Below the pieces are notes generated by a model. The model did no database searches, was not told the origin of the DNA, and saw only the letters and a list, made by a program, of their open reading frames with translations. Made by a program: the position numbers and the translations under genes. A stretch of DNA of 64,000 nt, taken from assembly GCA_944324675.1 (NCBI GenBank), contig CALUXE010000001.1, positions 70,694-134,693 of the forward strand, read 5' to 3'. This document shows positions 49,140 to 57,632 of the stretch, one piece after another. This DNA is from an uncultured Elusimicrobiales bacterium. GTDB lineage: Bacteria > Elusimicrobiota > Elusimicrobia > Elusimicrobiales > Elusimicrobiaceae. Each line of letters starts with the position of its first letter. Within the stretch, counting starts at the first letter, position 1.

Positions 49140-49784
49140 TTACGCGCCTCCGGCCTTTATAAACGTCTTGCTCATTTCTATATGTACGGGCGGATTCTCG
49201 CTCCCTTCAAAATCCTTATGTACTATTAAGCTGACCGTATAATTTATATTGTCGTCGGTGGAAACATCAAATCCGTTTGAAACTATATAATCCATGTAAA
49301 TCCTTCCGCTTGAACATGCGCTTTCGGCATTGCTTATCAAAGTCGATTTCTCCAAAGAGTCTGTGGATAATTCCTTTAAAGGGATTTCCGCAGACCGCCT
49401 TATCGTGTTTCCTTCCAAGCAATACGCAAACGCTACAGGTTCGCTTTCTATCTGCGGGCCGCCCGGATCCTGGGTGTATGATATCGTATTTGGCTCCACA
49501 TAATAGTTCGAACCCCGTTTAACCAAATACGCATTGCGTACGGCCACTATTAGTGCGCCTGACGCGTTTTTGTCCGGCGCCAATATCAAATCGGCTTCCG
49601 TTATATCGCGGTGTAATGCCCTCATAAATATAGACAAATTGTTCCTTATTATGCTCTGGCGCTGCCCCTGCGACGTCTGCATCGACGAGGCCTTCCATAC
49701 CGTCATCAATGCTATTACCACCATGCTGGCTATAAATACCGCTACCAGCAGTTCCATTAAGGTAAAGCCTTTTCTATTGTTCAT
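49140..49784 (-). CDS. Prepilin-like minor pilin (PilW/GspJ-like)
   Basis: About 214 residues, the largest prepilin here. Leader MNNRKG, then FTLMELLVAVFIASMVVIAL with Glu5. Its length and the following WKASSMQTSQGQRQSIIRNN helix recall PilW/GspJ, which have a larger globular domain. Two Cys occur in the mature part (YCLEGN, SACSSG). It is ATGA-coupled to the preceding prepilin gene. The specific GspJ/PilW role is inferred from size and order. Confidence 0.82.
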   Translation of the reverse strand: MNNRKGFTLMELLVAVFIASMVVIALMTVWKASSMQTSQGQRQSIIRNNLSIFMRALHRDITEADLILAPDKNASGALIVAVRNAYLVKRGSNYYVEPNTISYTQDPGGPQIESEPVAFAYCLEGNTIRRSAEIPLKELSTDSLEKSTLISNAESACSSGRIYMDYIVSNGFDVSTDDNINYTVSLIVHKDFEGSENPPVHIEMSKTFIKAGGA

Positions 49785-50194
49785 AACACTTCACCATTGC
49801 AAACAATCTTTATCTTTATTTGGTTTACCGTAGGAGTATACGCCCCCGTATTATCCGATACCGAAAGGCCGCTAACCGTATACTTTAAACTGGAATTATA
49901 TCCTCCACCGGTTTTGCATACATCGGGCAATAATTCGGAACAGTCGTGCTCACCGTTTTCCAACGGCGTCGTGCTCCCGCACAAAGGGTCCAAATCCCCG
50001 CTTTCCATATCCACATAATTCTTTATGCTGTTGGCCAAACTCTCAACCGTATAAATCATCTCTTCCCTATAGCTCGGCTCCACTATCGCGCGGCGAGAAG
50101 CCATCAAAGCGGAAAATATCGCGCCGACCATTATCGCCACCAATAACATCGCTATTATGCCTTCAACTATAGTATAACCCTTTCTGTTAAACAT
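49781..50194 (-). CDS. Prepilin-like minor pilin (PilV/GspI-like)
   Basis: About 137 residues. Leader MFNRKG, then YTIVEGIIAMLLVAIMVGAIF with Tyr at +1 and Glu5. The mature domain carries four Cys around DLDPLCGSTTPLENGEHDCSELLPDVCK and a later VCNGEVL. Position before a PilW/GspJ-like and a Glu5-less protein matches the I-J-K order of tip pseudopilins. AAGGA precedes ATG, and it is ATGA-coupled downstream. Confidence 0.82.
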   Translation of the reverse strand: MFNRKGYTIVEGIIAMLLVAIMVGAIFSALMASRRAIVEPSYREEMIYTVESLANSIKNYVDMESGDLDPLCGSTTPLENGEHDCSELLPDVCKTGGGYNSSLKYTVSGLSVSDNTGAYTPTVNQIKIKIVCNGEVL

Positions 50195-50203
50195 ATATTT
50201 TCC

Positions 50204-50707
50204 TTAATCCGAGTTCTTATTGTCCTTTATATTGCCATATTCGTCTACGCATGCGCAATATGACGAACCGTAATCTCCTCCGGTGTCTGTCCCTTGCATC
50301 GACGCGTGTACCGTACCGCTGCATGCAGAACAACTTCCCCCTACCTTAAAGGTGTATTTCATACGGCTCCATTTTATCGGCCTCAAATATTTGCAGCTTA
50401 CCAATACATTCGCTTCGTTATTGCCGCTATACCGTATTGTGTTTTCGCCGCAATCCGCCGCCGTCCTGCTCTCTTTAGTCACCGTGCCGCTTACCGTAGC
50501 GTTCGGGTAATCCGTCCTAAATGTTTTATACGCCTCCGCTATCTGTATCAAGGCGGCTTTCGCCTTCCCGTTTTGCGCGTCGCGTATATACCCCTTTATA
50601 AACGGAGTACTCACAGCCGCCATTAAAGCCAATATTACCATCACCACCAATAATTCCGGCAAAGTAAAGCCTTTATCGTTTGTTCTAGGACCCGCTGACA
50701 ACGCCAT
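50204..50707 (-). CDS. Prepilin, paralogue B of an adjacent pair
   Basis: About 167 residues with an unusually long leader (MALSAGPRTNDKG), then FTLPELLVVMVILALMAAVS with Glu5. The mature domain is Cys-rich (CGENTIRYSG, SCKYLRP, SCSACSG) and ends with YGSSYCACVDEYGNIKDN. The upstream neighbour shares the helix that reads KAKAALIQIAEAYKTF and the same C-terminal motif, so the two are duplicates. The start is supported by GGAGGGG 6 nt upstream even though it overlaps the neighbour by 23 nt. Confidence 0.88.
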   Translation of the reverse strand: MALSAGPRTNDKGFTLPELLVVMVILALMAAVSTPFIKGYIRDAQNGKAKAALIQIAEAYKTFRTDYPNATVSGTVTKESRTAADCGENTIRYSGNNEANVLVSCKYLRPIKWSRMKYTFKVGGSCSACSGTVHASMQGTDTGGDYGSSYCACVDEYGNIKDNKNSD

Positions 50708-51164
50708 CTTTCGCCCCTCCGAATCTGTCTATATACGCGCAATATCCGCTGCCGTAGTTTTCCCCCACTTTGGCCCCCTCTCTGGACGTCATCGTCACCA
50801 AACTCGCCCCGCACGAAGGGGTTTCCGCGGGCGCACCTAAAGTGAAAATATATTTGCTGCCGTCTATATCCGGCTTCCCGCAATAAAAACTCGCCGTACC
50901 GCCGCCTTCAGCCGCCTTGGAGGCCATACACTTCTTATTGGTTGCGTCGTAGGTTACCTGACCGCTTAAAGGCTCCTCAGGGTATTCCATCAAATATGTT
51001 TTGTAAGCCCCCGCTATAACTTCCATCTGGGCTTTGGCCTTCTTATTCTCGCCCTCGTATATCGTTTCCGTATATTTCAAGACCGAATAGGTGGCCAATA
51101 TCATTACTATTATTATGGCTACCAATACTTCCACTAAAGTAAAACCTTTGTTTTTCGCTGTCAT
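50685..51164 (-). CDS. Prepilin, paralogue A of an adjacent pair
   Basis: About 159 residues. Leader MTAKNKG, then FTLVEVLVAIIIVMILATYS with Glu5. The next helix has KKAKAQMEVIAGAYKTYLME, and the domain ends NYGSGYCAYIDRFGGAKDG. Four Cys are present. It shares helix and C-terminal motif with the following gene, which its end overlaps by 23 nt. Such YCAxxD endings are not ones I know from standard GspG/H. Confidence 0.88.
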   Translation of the reverse strand: MTAKNKGFTLVEVLVAIIIVMILATYSVLKYTETIYEGENKKAKAQMEVIAGAYKTYLMEYPEEPLSGQVTYDATNKKCMASKAAEGGGTASFYCGKPDIDGSKYIFTLGAPAETPSCGASLVTMTSREGAKVGENYGSGYCAYIDRFGGAKDGVVSGS

Positions 51165-51196
51165 ATCTTTATCCGTCTGTTTATATATAGCCTATA

Positions 51197-51730
51197 TTAT
51201 GAGCCCGCAGAGGACTCCATTACCACTTTGCCCGGATTTTCGTTGGAAACTTTCCATACTTTCCCCACATAACGCTCGTCCGTAATATTCTCGCCCGGCG
51301 TCATTATCGCTATAACGTTTATATCTCCGCCGCAAGCGGCGTCCGCTACATCCGGCGTACATATATAAAAGTCGTAGCCCCTAAACCCGGTGCCGCTGAA
51401 AGATTCCGGATCCGTTAAGTAGGCGTAGTTTTTTGTCTCCGATTCGTTCATACCAGAGGAAGCGATATTGCTAAAAAACAAGGCCCTCGGATCACTATAG
51501 CCTGCTACAGGATTATTAAACGAACCGGCTATCCTCGCCGTACCCCGCGCGTCTTCGTTATACATCTTGGCCGCGTTGGCTATCTCGACCAACTTCGCCC
51601 GCGCCTGGTTGTTTTTGGAGGTTTCCAACCCTTTCTTGTATGAAGGCACCGCCACTAATGATATTATAGCTATCAATATCACTATTACCAATACCTCCAC
51701 GAACGTAAAGCCGTTCTTTCTCTTTGGCAT
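51197..51730 (-). CDS. Prepilin-like protein
   Basis: About 177 residues. Leader MPKRKNG, then FTFVEVLVIVILIAIISLVA with Glu5, followed by NQARAKLVEIANAAKMYNED, an alpha1-C helix of the GspG/PilA type. Two Cys (FYICTPDVADAACGG) lie in the mature domain. I start it at 51730, where GGAGGT lies 4-5 nt upstream, rather than at an in-frame start overlapping the pilC stop. It is the first prepilin after the platform gene. Confidence 0.87.
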   Translation of the reverse strand: MPKRKNGFTFVEVLVIVILIAIISLVAVPSYKKGLETSKNNQARAKLVEIANAAKMYNEDARGTARIAGSFNNPVAGYSDPRALFFSNIASSGMNESETKNYAYLTDPESFSGTGFRGYDFYICTPDVADAACGGDINVIAIMTPGENITDERYVGKVWKVSNENPGKVVMESSAGS

Positions 51731-51744
51731 ATTACCTCCGGCCC

Positions 51745-52977
51745 TCAACCCGCGCCGATCTGCGACATCTTGAATATAGGCATGAAGATGGAAAGCACTA
51801 CCACCGCTATTATCATACCGATGCCCACAATCAATATGGGGTCTATCAAGGCAGAAAACCGCGCTATAAACTGGTTAATTTGCTCCGTATAGAATTTAGA
51901 TAAAGTTTCCATAATATGCGGCAATCTTCCGGATTCCTCGCCCATCAACATCATTTCCGTCATCAACCCGGGAAACACATGCGTCTTCCTGAAAGATTCC
52001 GATATGCTCTTTCCGGAAGTTACGTCCCTTTTAGCCTCCGTTATCGCGTTCCTGATTATTACATTGCTTTCGAACGCTTCTTCCATAACGTCCAAGACAT
52101 TTATAATGCTCACGCCGCTGTTAAGAAGCGTCGCCATTGTGGAAAGTATTCTTTCAAAATATATGTTGCTTATAAACCCGCCGAATATAGGCATCGTTAT
52201 GTGGAATTTGTGCCATGCCCTTCTGCCCACCGGGTTATGCACCATCATATAAAAAGCACCCACCACGGCTAGTATCGCCACAATAAGCAGGAAAAGGTGG
52301 TTCCTAATCAAGTTAGAAATCGTCAATACCAACTGGGTAATCGCGGGCAGCTCCATATCAAAATCTTTAAATATCGTCGCGAAGGTAGGCACTATACCCA
52401 CTACGAAGTATATCAACACGCCCACCGACATCAAAAACAATATGGCGGGATATGTTACGGCCGTAATAATTTTACTCTTTAAAGTCTCTATAGATTTGAC
52501 ATATTTTGCGATTTGGAGCAAAGCCTCCGACAAATGTCCGCCTACCTCGCCCGCCTGTACCATGGCCAGCCAAGTATGATCGAATACTTTGGGGAATTTC
52601 TCCAAAGAGCCGTGAAGACTGTTCCCGCCCGCGACGTCGCGCGCCACGCTTAAAAGTATCGGCCCCAACTGCTTGTCGGTAGAATATTCGCCCAGCAGCG
52701 AAATGGCCCTTACCAACGGTACGCCTCCCGCGATAAGCGTCGCCAGCTGCTCGGCAAAAAACGCTTTCACGTGGCCCGGCACCTTCGCCGACGAGGCGTT
52801 AAGAGATGTCTGTCCAAACGCCGCAAAAAGGCTTTTCCTTATTACGGGTGTAATCTCTATAACAAATATACCCTTGGCCTGCAATATCTCCAAAGCCTTC
52901 TCTTTACTGGCGGCATTCACGTGGCTCTTATAATTCCTGCCGCTGCTGTCTTGGGCTACATAATTAAATCTCGCCAT
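51745..52977 (-). CDS. pilC: Type IV pilus / type II secretion inner-membrane platform protein PilC
   Basis: About 410 residues with two GspF domains, each ending in membrane helices. First: FFAEQLATLIAGGVPLVRAI near residue 68, with GNSLHGSLEKFPKVFDHTW. Second: FERILSTMATLLNSGVSIIN near 270, with GKSISESFRKTHVFP. The three membrane segments and a C-terminal LIVGIGMIIAVVVLSIFMPIF are typical. It sits in the inner membrane below the pilus and is driven by PilB, whose gene is 20 nt upstream. Confidence 0.95.
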   Translation of the reverse strand: MARFNYVAQDSSGRNYKSHVNAASKEKALEILQAKGIFVIEITPVIRKSLFAAFGQTSLNASSAKVPGHVKAFFAEQLATLIAGGVPLVRAISLLGEYSTDKQLGPILLSVARDVAGGNSLHGSLEKFPKVFDHTWLAMVQAGEVGGHLSEALLQIAKYVKSIETLKSKIITAVTYPAILFLMSVGVLIYFVVGIVPTFATIFKDFDMELPAITQLVLTISNLIRNHLFLLIVAILAVVGAFYMMVHNPVGRRAWHKFHITMPIFGGFISNIYFERILSTMATLLNSGVSIINVLDVMEEAFESNVIIRNAITEAKRDVTSGKSISESFRKTHVFPGLMTEMMLMGEESGRLPHIMETLSKFYTEQINQFIARFSALIDPILIVGIGMIIAVVVLSIFMPIFKMSQIGAG

Positions 52978-52997
52978 ATTAAAAACCCCTTCCCTTT

Positions 52998-54749
52998 TTA
53001 TTCGTCCGCCGTCGTCACGGAAAGCACTTCCTCCACCGAGGTTATGCCCTTCACCGCTTTACGCCAGCCGCTGGCCCTTAAGTTCCAAGCGCCCGTCGCC
53101 ATAGCCGCGTTGCGCAATTCTATTAAATCTTTAGTCTTGTATATCGTATTGCGCATTACTTCATTTATCTTAAACACTTCATATATGGCCCTTCTGCCTT
53201 TATATCCCGTACCAGCGCATTTCGGGCATCCGGCCGCTTTAAAAAACGTCCATGTCGATCTTCCCATTTCCGGCAACATTGATTCCTTGGCTATTTGGTC
53301 CAACACGTCTTGAGTCGGCAAATACGGAACTTTGCAATACGGGCACAAAACCCTTATAAGACGCTGCGCCGCCACCAACGCCAAGGAACTGGCCAATAAA
53401 AACGGCTCTATACCCATATCCGTAAGACGCGGTATGGCTCCTATAGCTTCGTTCGTGTGCAAAGTCGATAATACCAAGTGGCCGGTCATGGCGGCTTTTA
53501 AGCACGCTTCCGCAGTTTCCGAGTCGCGCACCTCACCGACCAGTATTACGTCCGGATCTTGACGTAAAAACGATCTCAGACCCGCGGCAAACGTCAAGCC
53601 TATCTGCGATTTCACCTGCACCTGGCTGATACCGTCCAATTTGTACTCGACAGGATCCTCCAATGTCATAAAGTTTAATTCCGGTGTTTTTATCGTCGAT
53701 AATACGGCGTTCAGCGTCGTAGTTTTTCCGGAGCCTGTCGGGCCGGTCAAAAATATCAGCCCGTGCGGCATTGCCGCCGCCTCCAAAAAGTCTTTCTTTT
53801 GGCGAGGCTCAAAACCCAATTTGTCTACGTTTAAATCGCTCGTCCCCTTGTCCAAGATACGAATAACCAGCTTTTCGCCAAATACAGTCGGACATACTGA
53901 GACACGGAACTCCACCGTCCTGTTGTGATACTTTACCGCGAAACTGCCGTCCTGCGGAAGCCTTTTCTCCGCAATATCCAACTTAGACAAAATCTTTATA
54001 CGCGAAATTATCGCGTTTACCGCCTCTTTCGGGGGCGAAGTCCTCTCATACAAAGAGCCGTCTATGCGGAACCTCAAACTCACGCGCTCGTCAAATATTT
54101 CCAAGTGGATATCGGATACGCGTTCGCTCATGGCCTGTCTCAAAATTACGTTTACCATCTTTACGTAATGCGATCCCGGCCCGGTCGCGCTTTCCTTATC
54201 CAAATCTATTTTGCCATCGGAATTCGTCAGATCGTCCAAGTTTTCCTGGCTGCCCAAAGGCACCGCCGCGCTCTCGTCTTCCTTCTCGGATATAACCTCC
54301 TCCAAGATATTCTTCTTGGTATAGAAGTTATCCAATGCCAAAAACAGCTGGCTCTTGCTCGCGATGAAGGGCTGTATAGCCATACCCGTCATCATCTTTA
54401 AGTTATCCAGCAGAAATACGTTTGAAGGATCGTTCATGGCAACCGCGAGAGAACCATCCTCGGCGAAAAGCGGAAGTATCAAATTCTCCCTGGCGAATTT
54501 TTCAGATATTATAGAAGCAAGATTTTGATCTTTCTCCGGCACCAATACTCCGTTCTCTTTACTCGCGTAAGGCACGGCAAGTTGTTTGGAGATGGCTATC
54601 GTTATATCCTCTTCCTTAACTATGCCCAAGGTAACCAACGAGTCCTGAACGGACATGCCCGTCTGATTCGAATGCAAAGTCGCTTTAGCTAAACCTTCTT
54701 CGTTCAGTTTGCCTTGCTCTTGTAATATATCTGTCAACTTCTTAGCCAT
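52998..54749 (-). CDS. pilB: Type IV pilus assembly / type II secretion ATPase PilB
   Basis: A hexameric ATPase that drives pilin addition. The N-terminal MshEN-type domain (LTDILQEQGKLNEEGLAKA) could bind c-di-GMP or partners. Walker A is GPTGSGKTTTLNAVL near residue 330, then LEDPVEYKLDGISQVQV, the His-box LRQDPDVILVGEVRDSETAE and AMTGHLVLSTLHTN. The tetracysteine zinc site CPYC...CPKC lies near 455-495. About 583 residues is usual. I chose ATG at 54749 (MAKKL), since AAGGA lies 7-8 nt upstream; a TTG at 54764 is in frame but inferior. Confidence 0.95.
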   Translation of the reverse strand: MAKKLTDILQEQGKLNEEGLAKATLHSNQTGMSVQDSLVTLGIVKEEDITIAISKQLAVPYASKENGVLVPEKDQNLASIISEKFARENLILPLFAEDGSLAVAMNDPSNVFLLDNLKMMTGMAIQPFIASKSQLFLALDNFYTKKNILEEVISEKEDESAAVPLGSQENLDDLTNSDGKIDLDKESATGPGSHYVKMVNVILRQAMSERVSDIHLEIFDERVSLRFRIDGSLYERTSPPKEAVNAIISRIKILSKLDIAEKRLPQDGSFAVKYHNRTVEFRVSVCPTVFGEKLVIRILDKGTSDLNVDKLGFEPRQKKDFLEAAAMPHGLIFLTGPTGSGKTTTLNAVLSTIKTPELNFMTLEDPVEYKLDGISQVQVKSQIGLTFAAGLRSFLRQDPDVILVGEVRDSETAEACLKAAMTGHLVLSTLHTNEAIGAIPRLTDMGIEPFLLASSLALVAAQRLIRVLCPYCKVPYLPTQDVLDQIAKESMLPEMGRSTWTFFKAAGCPKCAGTGYKGRRAIYEVFKINEVMRNTIYKTKDLIELRNAAMATGAWNLRASGWRKAVKGITSVEEVLSVTTADE

Positions 54750-54787
54750 AAAACGATCCTTCAATTAAATATCAGTATTCCCTAAGC

Positions 54788-56386
54788 CTATTCGGAAAGA
54801 ACCGTAGGCGTCAAGAATATTACTAAGTCCGTAGTACTCTTGGTATTCTGTTTATTCGTGAACAACCAACCGATTACGGGGATCTGTCCGAGCAAAGGAA
54901 CTTTCCTTACCGTCTCCTTTTCAACAGACTGCAATAAACCGCCAAGCACTACCGTCTGCCCGCTCTTTACTCTGACCTGGGTTGATACGGCCCTGGTTAC
55001 GGTATCGTAGGAATCGCCCGTTTCCGAAGGAATCAAGTCCGAGTAAGAAGGAGCTACCGTCAGAGTTATATAGCCTTCTTTGTTAACCTGCGGAGTTACC
55101 GTCAAAGTCAAACCGACTCTTCTTCTTTCATTGCCGGAAGTGGAACTTGTCGAAGATCCGCTGGTTTCCTTGGTAATCGTACCGATTGAAGCGTCCCTTG
55201 AAGAAGTGATGATCGCGGGATTGTTGTTCATCGTAATTACTTTCGGCTTGCCGAGTGATCTGGCTTCGTTTTTGCTCAACATCGCCTGAAACGCCACCGC
55301 GAAACCGCCAAAATCCGCGGAAATTCCGCCTTCTGAATTAGCTTCATTGATGGTGCTGCCGTAAGTAGCCTCGCCGTTGCCGTCGCCGTTCGCGCCGAAC
55401 CATTTCCAGAAATCGCTGCTGCCGCCCAACCAGTCCCAAGGTACGGCCGATACGCCGCCCAAGCTGGCCGCCGCCCAAGTACCGCTATCATTGGTCCAGT
55501 TGAAGCCGAGATTCAATCCGCTGCCTTTGCCGACTTCTATAACCTGCGCTTCTATCAAGATTTGAGGCGCCTTTATATCCAGCTCGGCCAAAATGCTTTC
55601 AACCTGCGGGAATACTTCCGGCACATCGGTAATTATCAGCTTGTTTGTTCTAGCGTCTACGGCTATCTTGCCCTGCTTTGTCAATACGCTCTTTATAATG
55701 GACAAAATAGCGCTGGCGCCATCGCCGCTGCCGCTTACTCCGCTGCCGCCGCTGCCCATTCCCACGCCCGCGCCGCCAACGCTGGTCGTATCAAACACGT
55801 TCACGTTGGAGGAAGTGGTCGTAAAACTGCTAGATGTCGTATCGGCAGGCATAATCTTGTTTATGTCCTGCGCTATCGAACTTTGCGGTTGCAATGATAC
55901 ATAGTTTAAAGTGTATACTTTCGTTACGGCGTTGGGGGCTTCTTCGGATCTCTTTGTGATTACGTAGCTGTCGCTCTTGCCGATACGTTGATATGTAAGG
56001 CCCTGCACCCTTAAAAGAGTGTCCAATGCCTCTCTTACGGTTACGTTCGACAAAGAAGCCGAGACTTTCTTTCCGGCGAATTCTTCGCCCATAATAAAGT
56101 TGATCTTCGCTTGCGCCGATATACTGTTTAAAAAAGTACCTATGGGCACATTGTTAACCCTTATAGTTACTTTCCTGTCAAGAGGAGTATTATCCTCCGT
56201 CTGCTTGTATATAGAAGATTCCCCTCCGGCGGCCGGACGAGTAGCGGCATCGTCGCCATAGGTTAAATCTTCCACTACCGCAACTTTTGCTTCGGGCCTG
56301 GAGCTTTGTGCCGACGCTTCCACAGGTACCGCTACCTGTGAACCCGCAAACACTACCGCCAGGAACAGAGCCAGTCTTTTCTTCAT
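54788..56386 (-). CDS. pilQ: Type IV pilus secretin PilQ-like
   Basis: The outer-membrane gate, about 532 residues. A signal peptide (1-27, ending EASAQ) is followed by a secretin/TonB short N-terminal domain at about 72-145 (IRVNNVPIGTFLNSISAQAK, VTVREALDTLLRVQGLTYQR). A Gly/Ser-rich loop (GGAGVGMGSGGSGVSGSG) and an N1-type domain with AVDARTNKLIITDVPEVFPQ come next. The secretin core includes ITLTVAPSYSDLIPSE and the C-terminal VPLLGQIPVIGWLFTNKQN. AMIN domains of long PilQ proteins are missing. AAGGAGGA precedes ATG. It is followed by pilB after 38 nt. Confidence 0.93.
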   Translation of the reverse strand: MKKRLALFLAVVFAGSQVAVPVEASAQSSRPEAKVAVVEDLTYGDDAATRPAAGGESSIYKQTEDNTPLDRKVTIRVNNVPIGTFLNSISAQAKINFIMGEEFAGKKVSASLSNVTVREALDTLLRVQGLTYQRIGKSDSYVITKRSEEAPNAVTKVYTLNYVSLQPQSSIAQDINKIMPADTTSSSFTTTSSNVNVFDTTSVGGAGVGMGSGGSGVSGSGDGASAILSIIKSVLTKQGKIAVDARTNKLIITDVPEVFPQVESILAELDIKAPQILIEAQVIEVGKGSGLNLGFNWTNDSGTWAAASLGGVSAVPWDWLGGSSDFWKWFGANGDGNGEATYGSTINEANSEGGISADFGGFAVAFQAMLSKNEARSLGKPKVITMNNNPAIITSSRDASIGTITKETSGSSTSSTSGNERRRVGLTLTVTPQVNKEGYITLTVAPSYSDLIPSETGDSYDTVTRAVSTQVRVKSGQTVVLGGLLQSVEKETVRKVPLLGQIPVIGWLFTNKQNTKSTTDLVIFLTPTVLSE

Positions 56387-56429
56387 TAACTTCCTCCTTA
56401 ATTTAAACCTATCAAACTACATTCCAAAA

Positions 56430-57038
56430 CTACATTAATGGTAACTTCTTTACAAATCTTTGCCCTTTATAGACGAATGTTACGGAATCGTCCGATACTT
56501 TTATGACTCTTGCGCCAAGCACCGTCCCGTTTACTCCAACTACCTCTCCATTTACTATAGCTTCCGTACCCAAAATTCCGTCCACCGTTATCTTGTCTAT
56601 GACTGCGCGAGCCGGATTACGTTTAAGTTCTTCCTCCAAGCGGCGTTGCCTCTCCAACTCCGCGCGGCGCTGGCGCTCCAATTCCTCTAGTCTTTTGCGC
56701 TCGTCGGCAATCCTTTTCTGTTCAGCCAATCTGGCTTTTTCGATAGATTCCACTTCCTCCATTGACAAAAATGGATCCCTGCTGTTCGTCGGCGCAAATA
56801 CAACCCTAGGCGCAGATTCCTTATTTTCCTTTTTTACCGCCGCTGTGGAACTGCTCGCCTGATTACCGACTGCCTTGGCCGCCTTAACCGGAACCTTGGG
56901 CATCGCTACGGGCTCTATAATATCCGTTTTGCGCTCCGCATCAACAATAACCCTGGCGGAGTTCTGAGCCCTTAACGGCATTATCGACGCCGTAAGCATC
57001 ACTATTGCACAAAAAACGATCTTTAATTCTATCCTCAT
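56430..57038 (-). CDS. pilP: PilP-like pilus assembly lipoprotein/periplasmic protein
   Basis: About 202 residues. An N-terminal hydrophobic segment (signal or anchor, 1-24) is followed by a linker with FAPTNSRDPFLSMEE (the RDPF motif typical of PilP/GspC). A highly charged helix follows (EKARLAEQKRIADERKRLEE, then repeated ELERQRR), and then a small beta domain (VDGILGTEAIVNGEVVGVNG). It would link the PilMNO inner-membrane complex to the secretin. There is no lipobox Cys. ATG at 57038 is preferred; a GTG at 57047 is in frame. Confidence 0.8.
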   Translation of the reverse strand: MRIELKIVFCAIVMLTASIMPLRAQNSARVIVDAERKTDIIEPVAMPKVPVKAAKAVGNQASSSTAAVKKENKESAPRVVFAPTNSRDPFLSMEEVESIEKARLAEQKRIADERKRLEELERQRRAELERQRRLEEELKRNPARAVIDKITVDGILGTEAIVNGEVVGVNGTVLGARVIKVSDDSVTFVYKGQRFVKKLPLM

Positions 57039-57050
57039 ATCTATCACCGC

Positions 57051-57632
57051 CTATTTCGCAGGTTTTTCCATTTCCTCTTTGTTCTTTAAGAATAGCGTGT
57101 GGACTCTAAAACCCGCCTGCAGCCGCCCCAACGAGCCCTCCGCACGCGATACGGTTAAATTGGACAACCTCATAAATTGCTCGCTGTTCTCCACCATTTC
57201 TATAAGTTTGCCCAGCTGCTCATAGGTAAGTTCCAAATCAAAAGTCACCGAAGAATGGGTAAAATCTCCGTCTTCATTCAGTATATGTTTCCCGGTTCTG
57301 GAAGGCTCCACCCCAATCTTGCCGAAAAACGACAGCATGCGGCTCAACAACCACTCGTCTTTCTTGCTATAATCGGGAAGCTGCTTTATCAAATCCTCGT
57401 AAAGAGCCTTAGACTCTTCATACTCCATTGCACTTTCCGCTTCCGCCTTTTTGGCATCTACTTTGCGCTGAGCTTCCAATACCTTCGAATTAGCCGCGCC
57501 ATTTATATACCATACTCCCGCAAACACTATCAGCAGTAGTATTAACGGCCTTACAAACGGTTTCCAGTTCTTCTCAAACATCATGTTCTGTACGTCTGCC
57601 AATCCGTCTTTTATATCGGTGAAAAATTTCAT
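57051..57632 (-). CDS. pilO: PilO-like pilus assembly protein
   Basis: About 193 residues: a cytoplasmic N-terminus, one membrane helix (about 28-45, PLILLLIVFAGVWYINGAA), a coiled coil (about 48-85, KVLEAQRKVDAKKAEAESAM), and a ferredoxin-like domain with VTFDLELTYEQLGKLIEMVE. This is the PilO layout. It works with PilN as a periplasmic heterodimer. I start at ATG 57632, where GGAGGA lies 5 nt upstream; it overlaps the pilMN stop by ATGA. It follows that gene exactly where PilO should be. Confidence 0.82.
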   Translation of the reverse strand: MKFFTDIKDGLADVQNMMFEKNWKPFVRPLILLLIVFAGVWYINGAANSKVLEAQRKVDAKKAEAESAMEYEESKALYEDLIKQLPDYSKKDEWLLSRMLSFFGKIGVEPSRTGKHILNEDGDFTHSSVTFDLELTYEQLGKLIEMVENSEQFMRLSNLTVSRAEGSLGRLQAGFRVHTLFLKNKEEMEKPAK

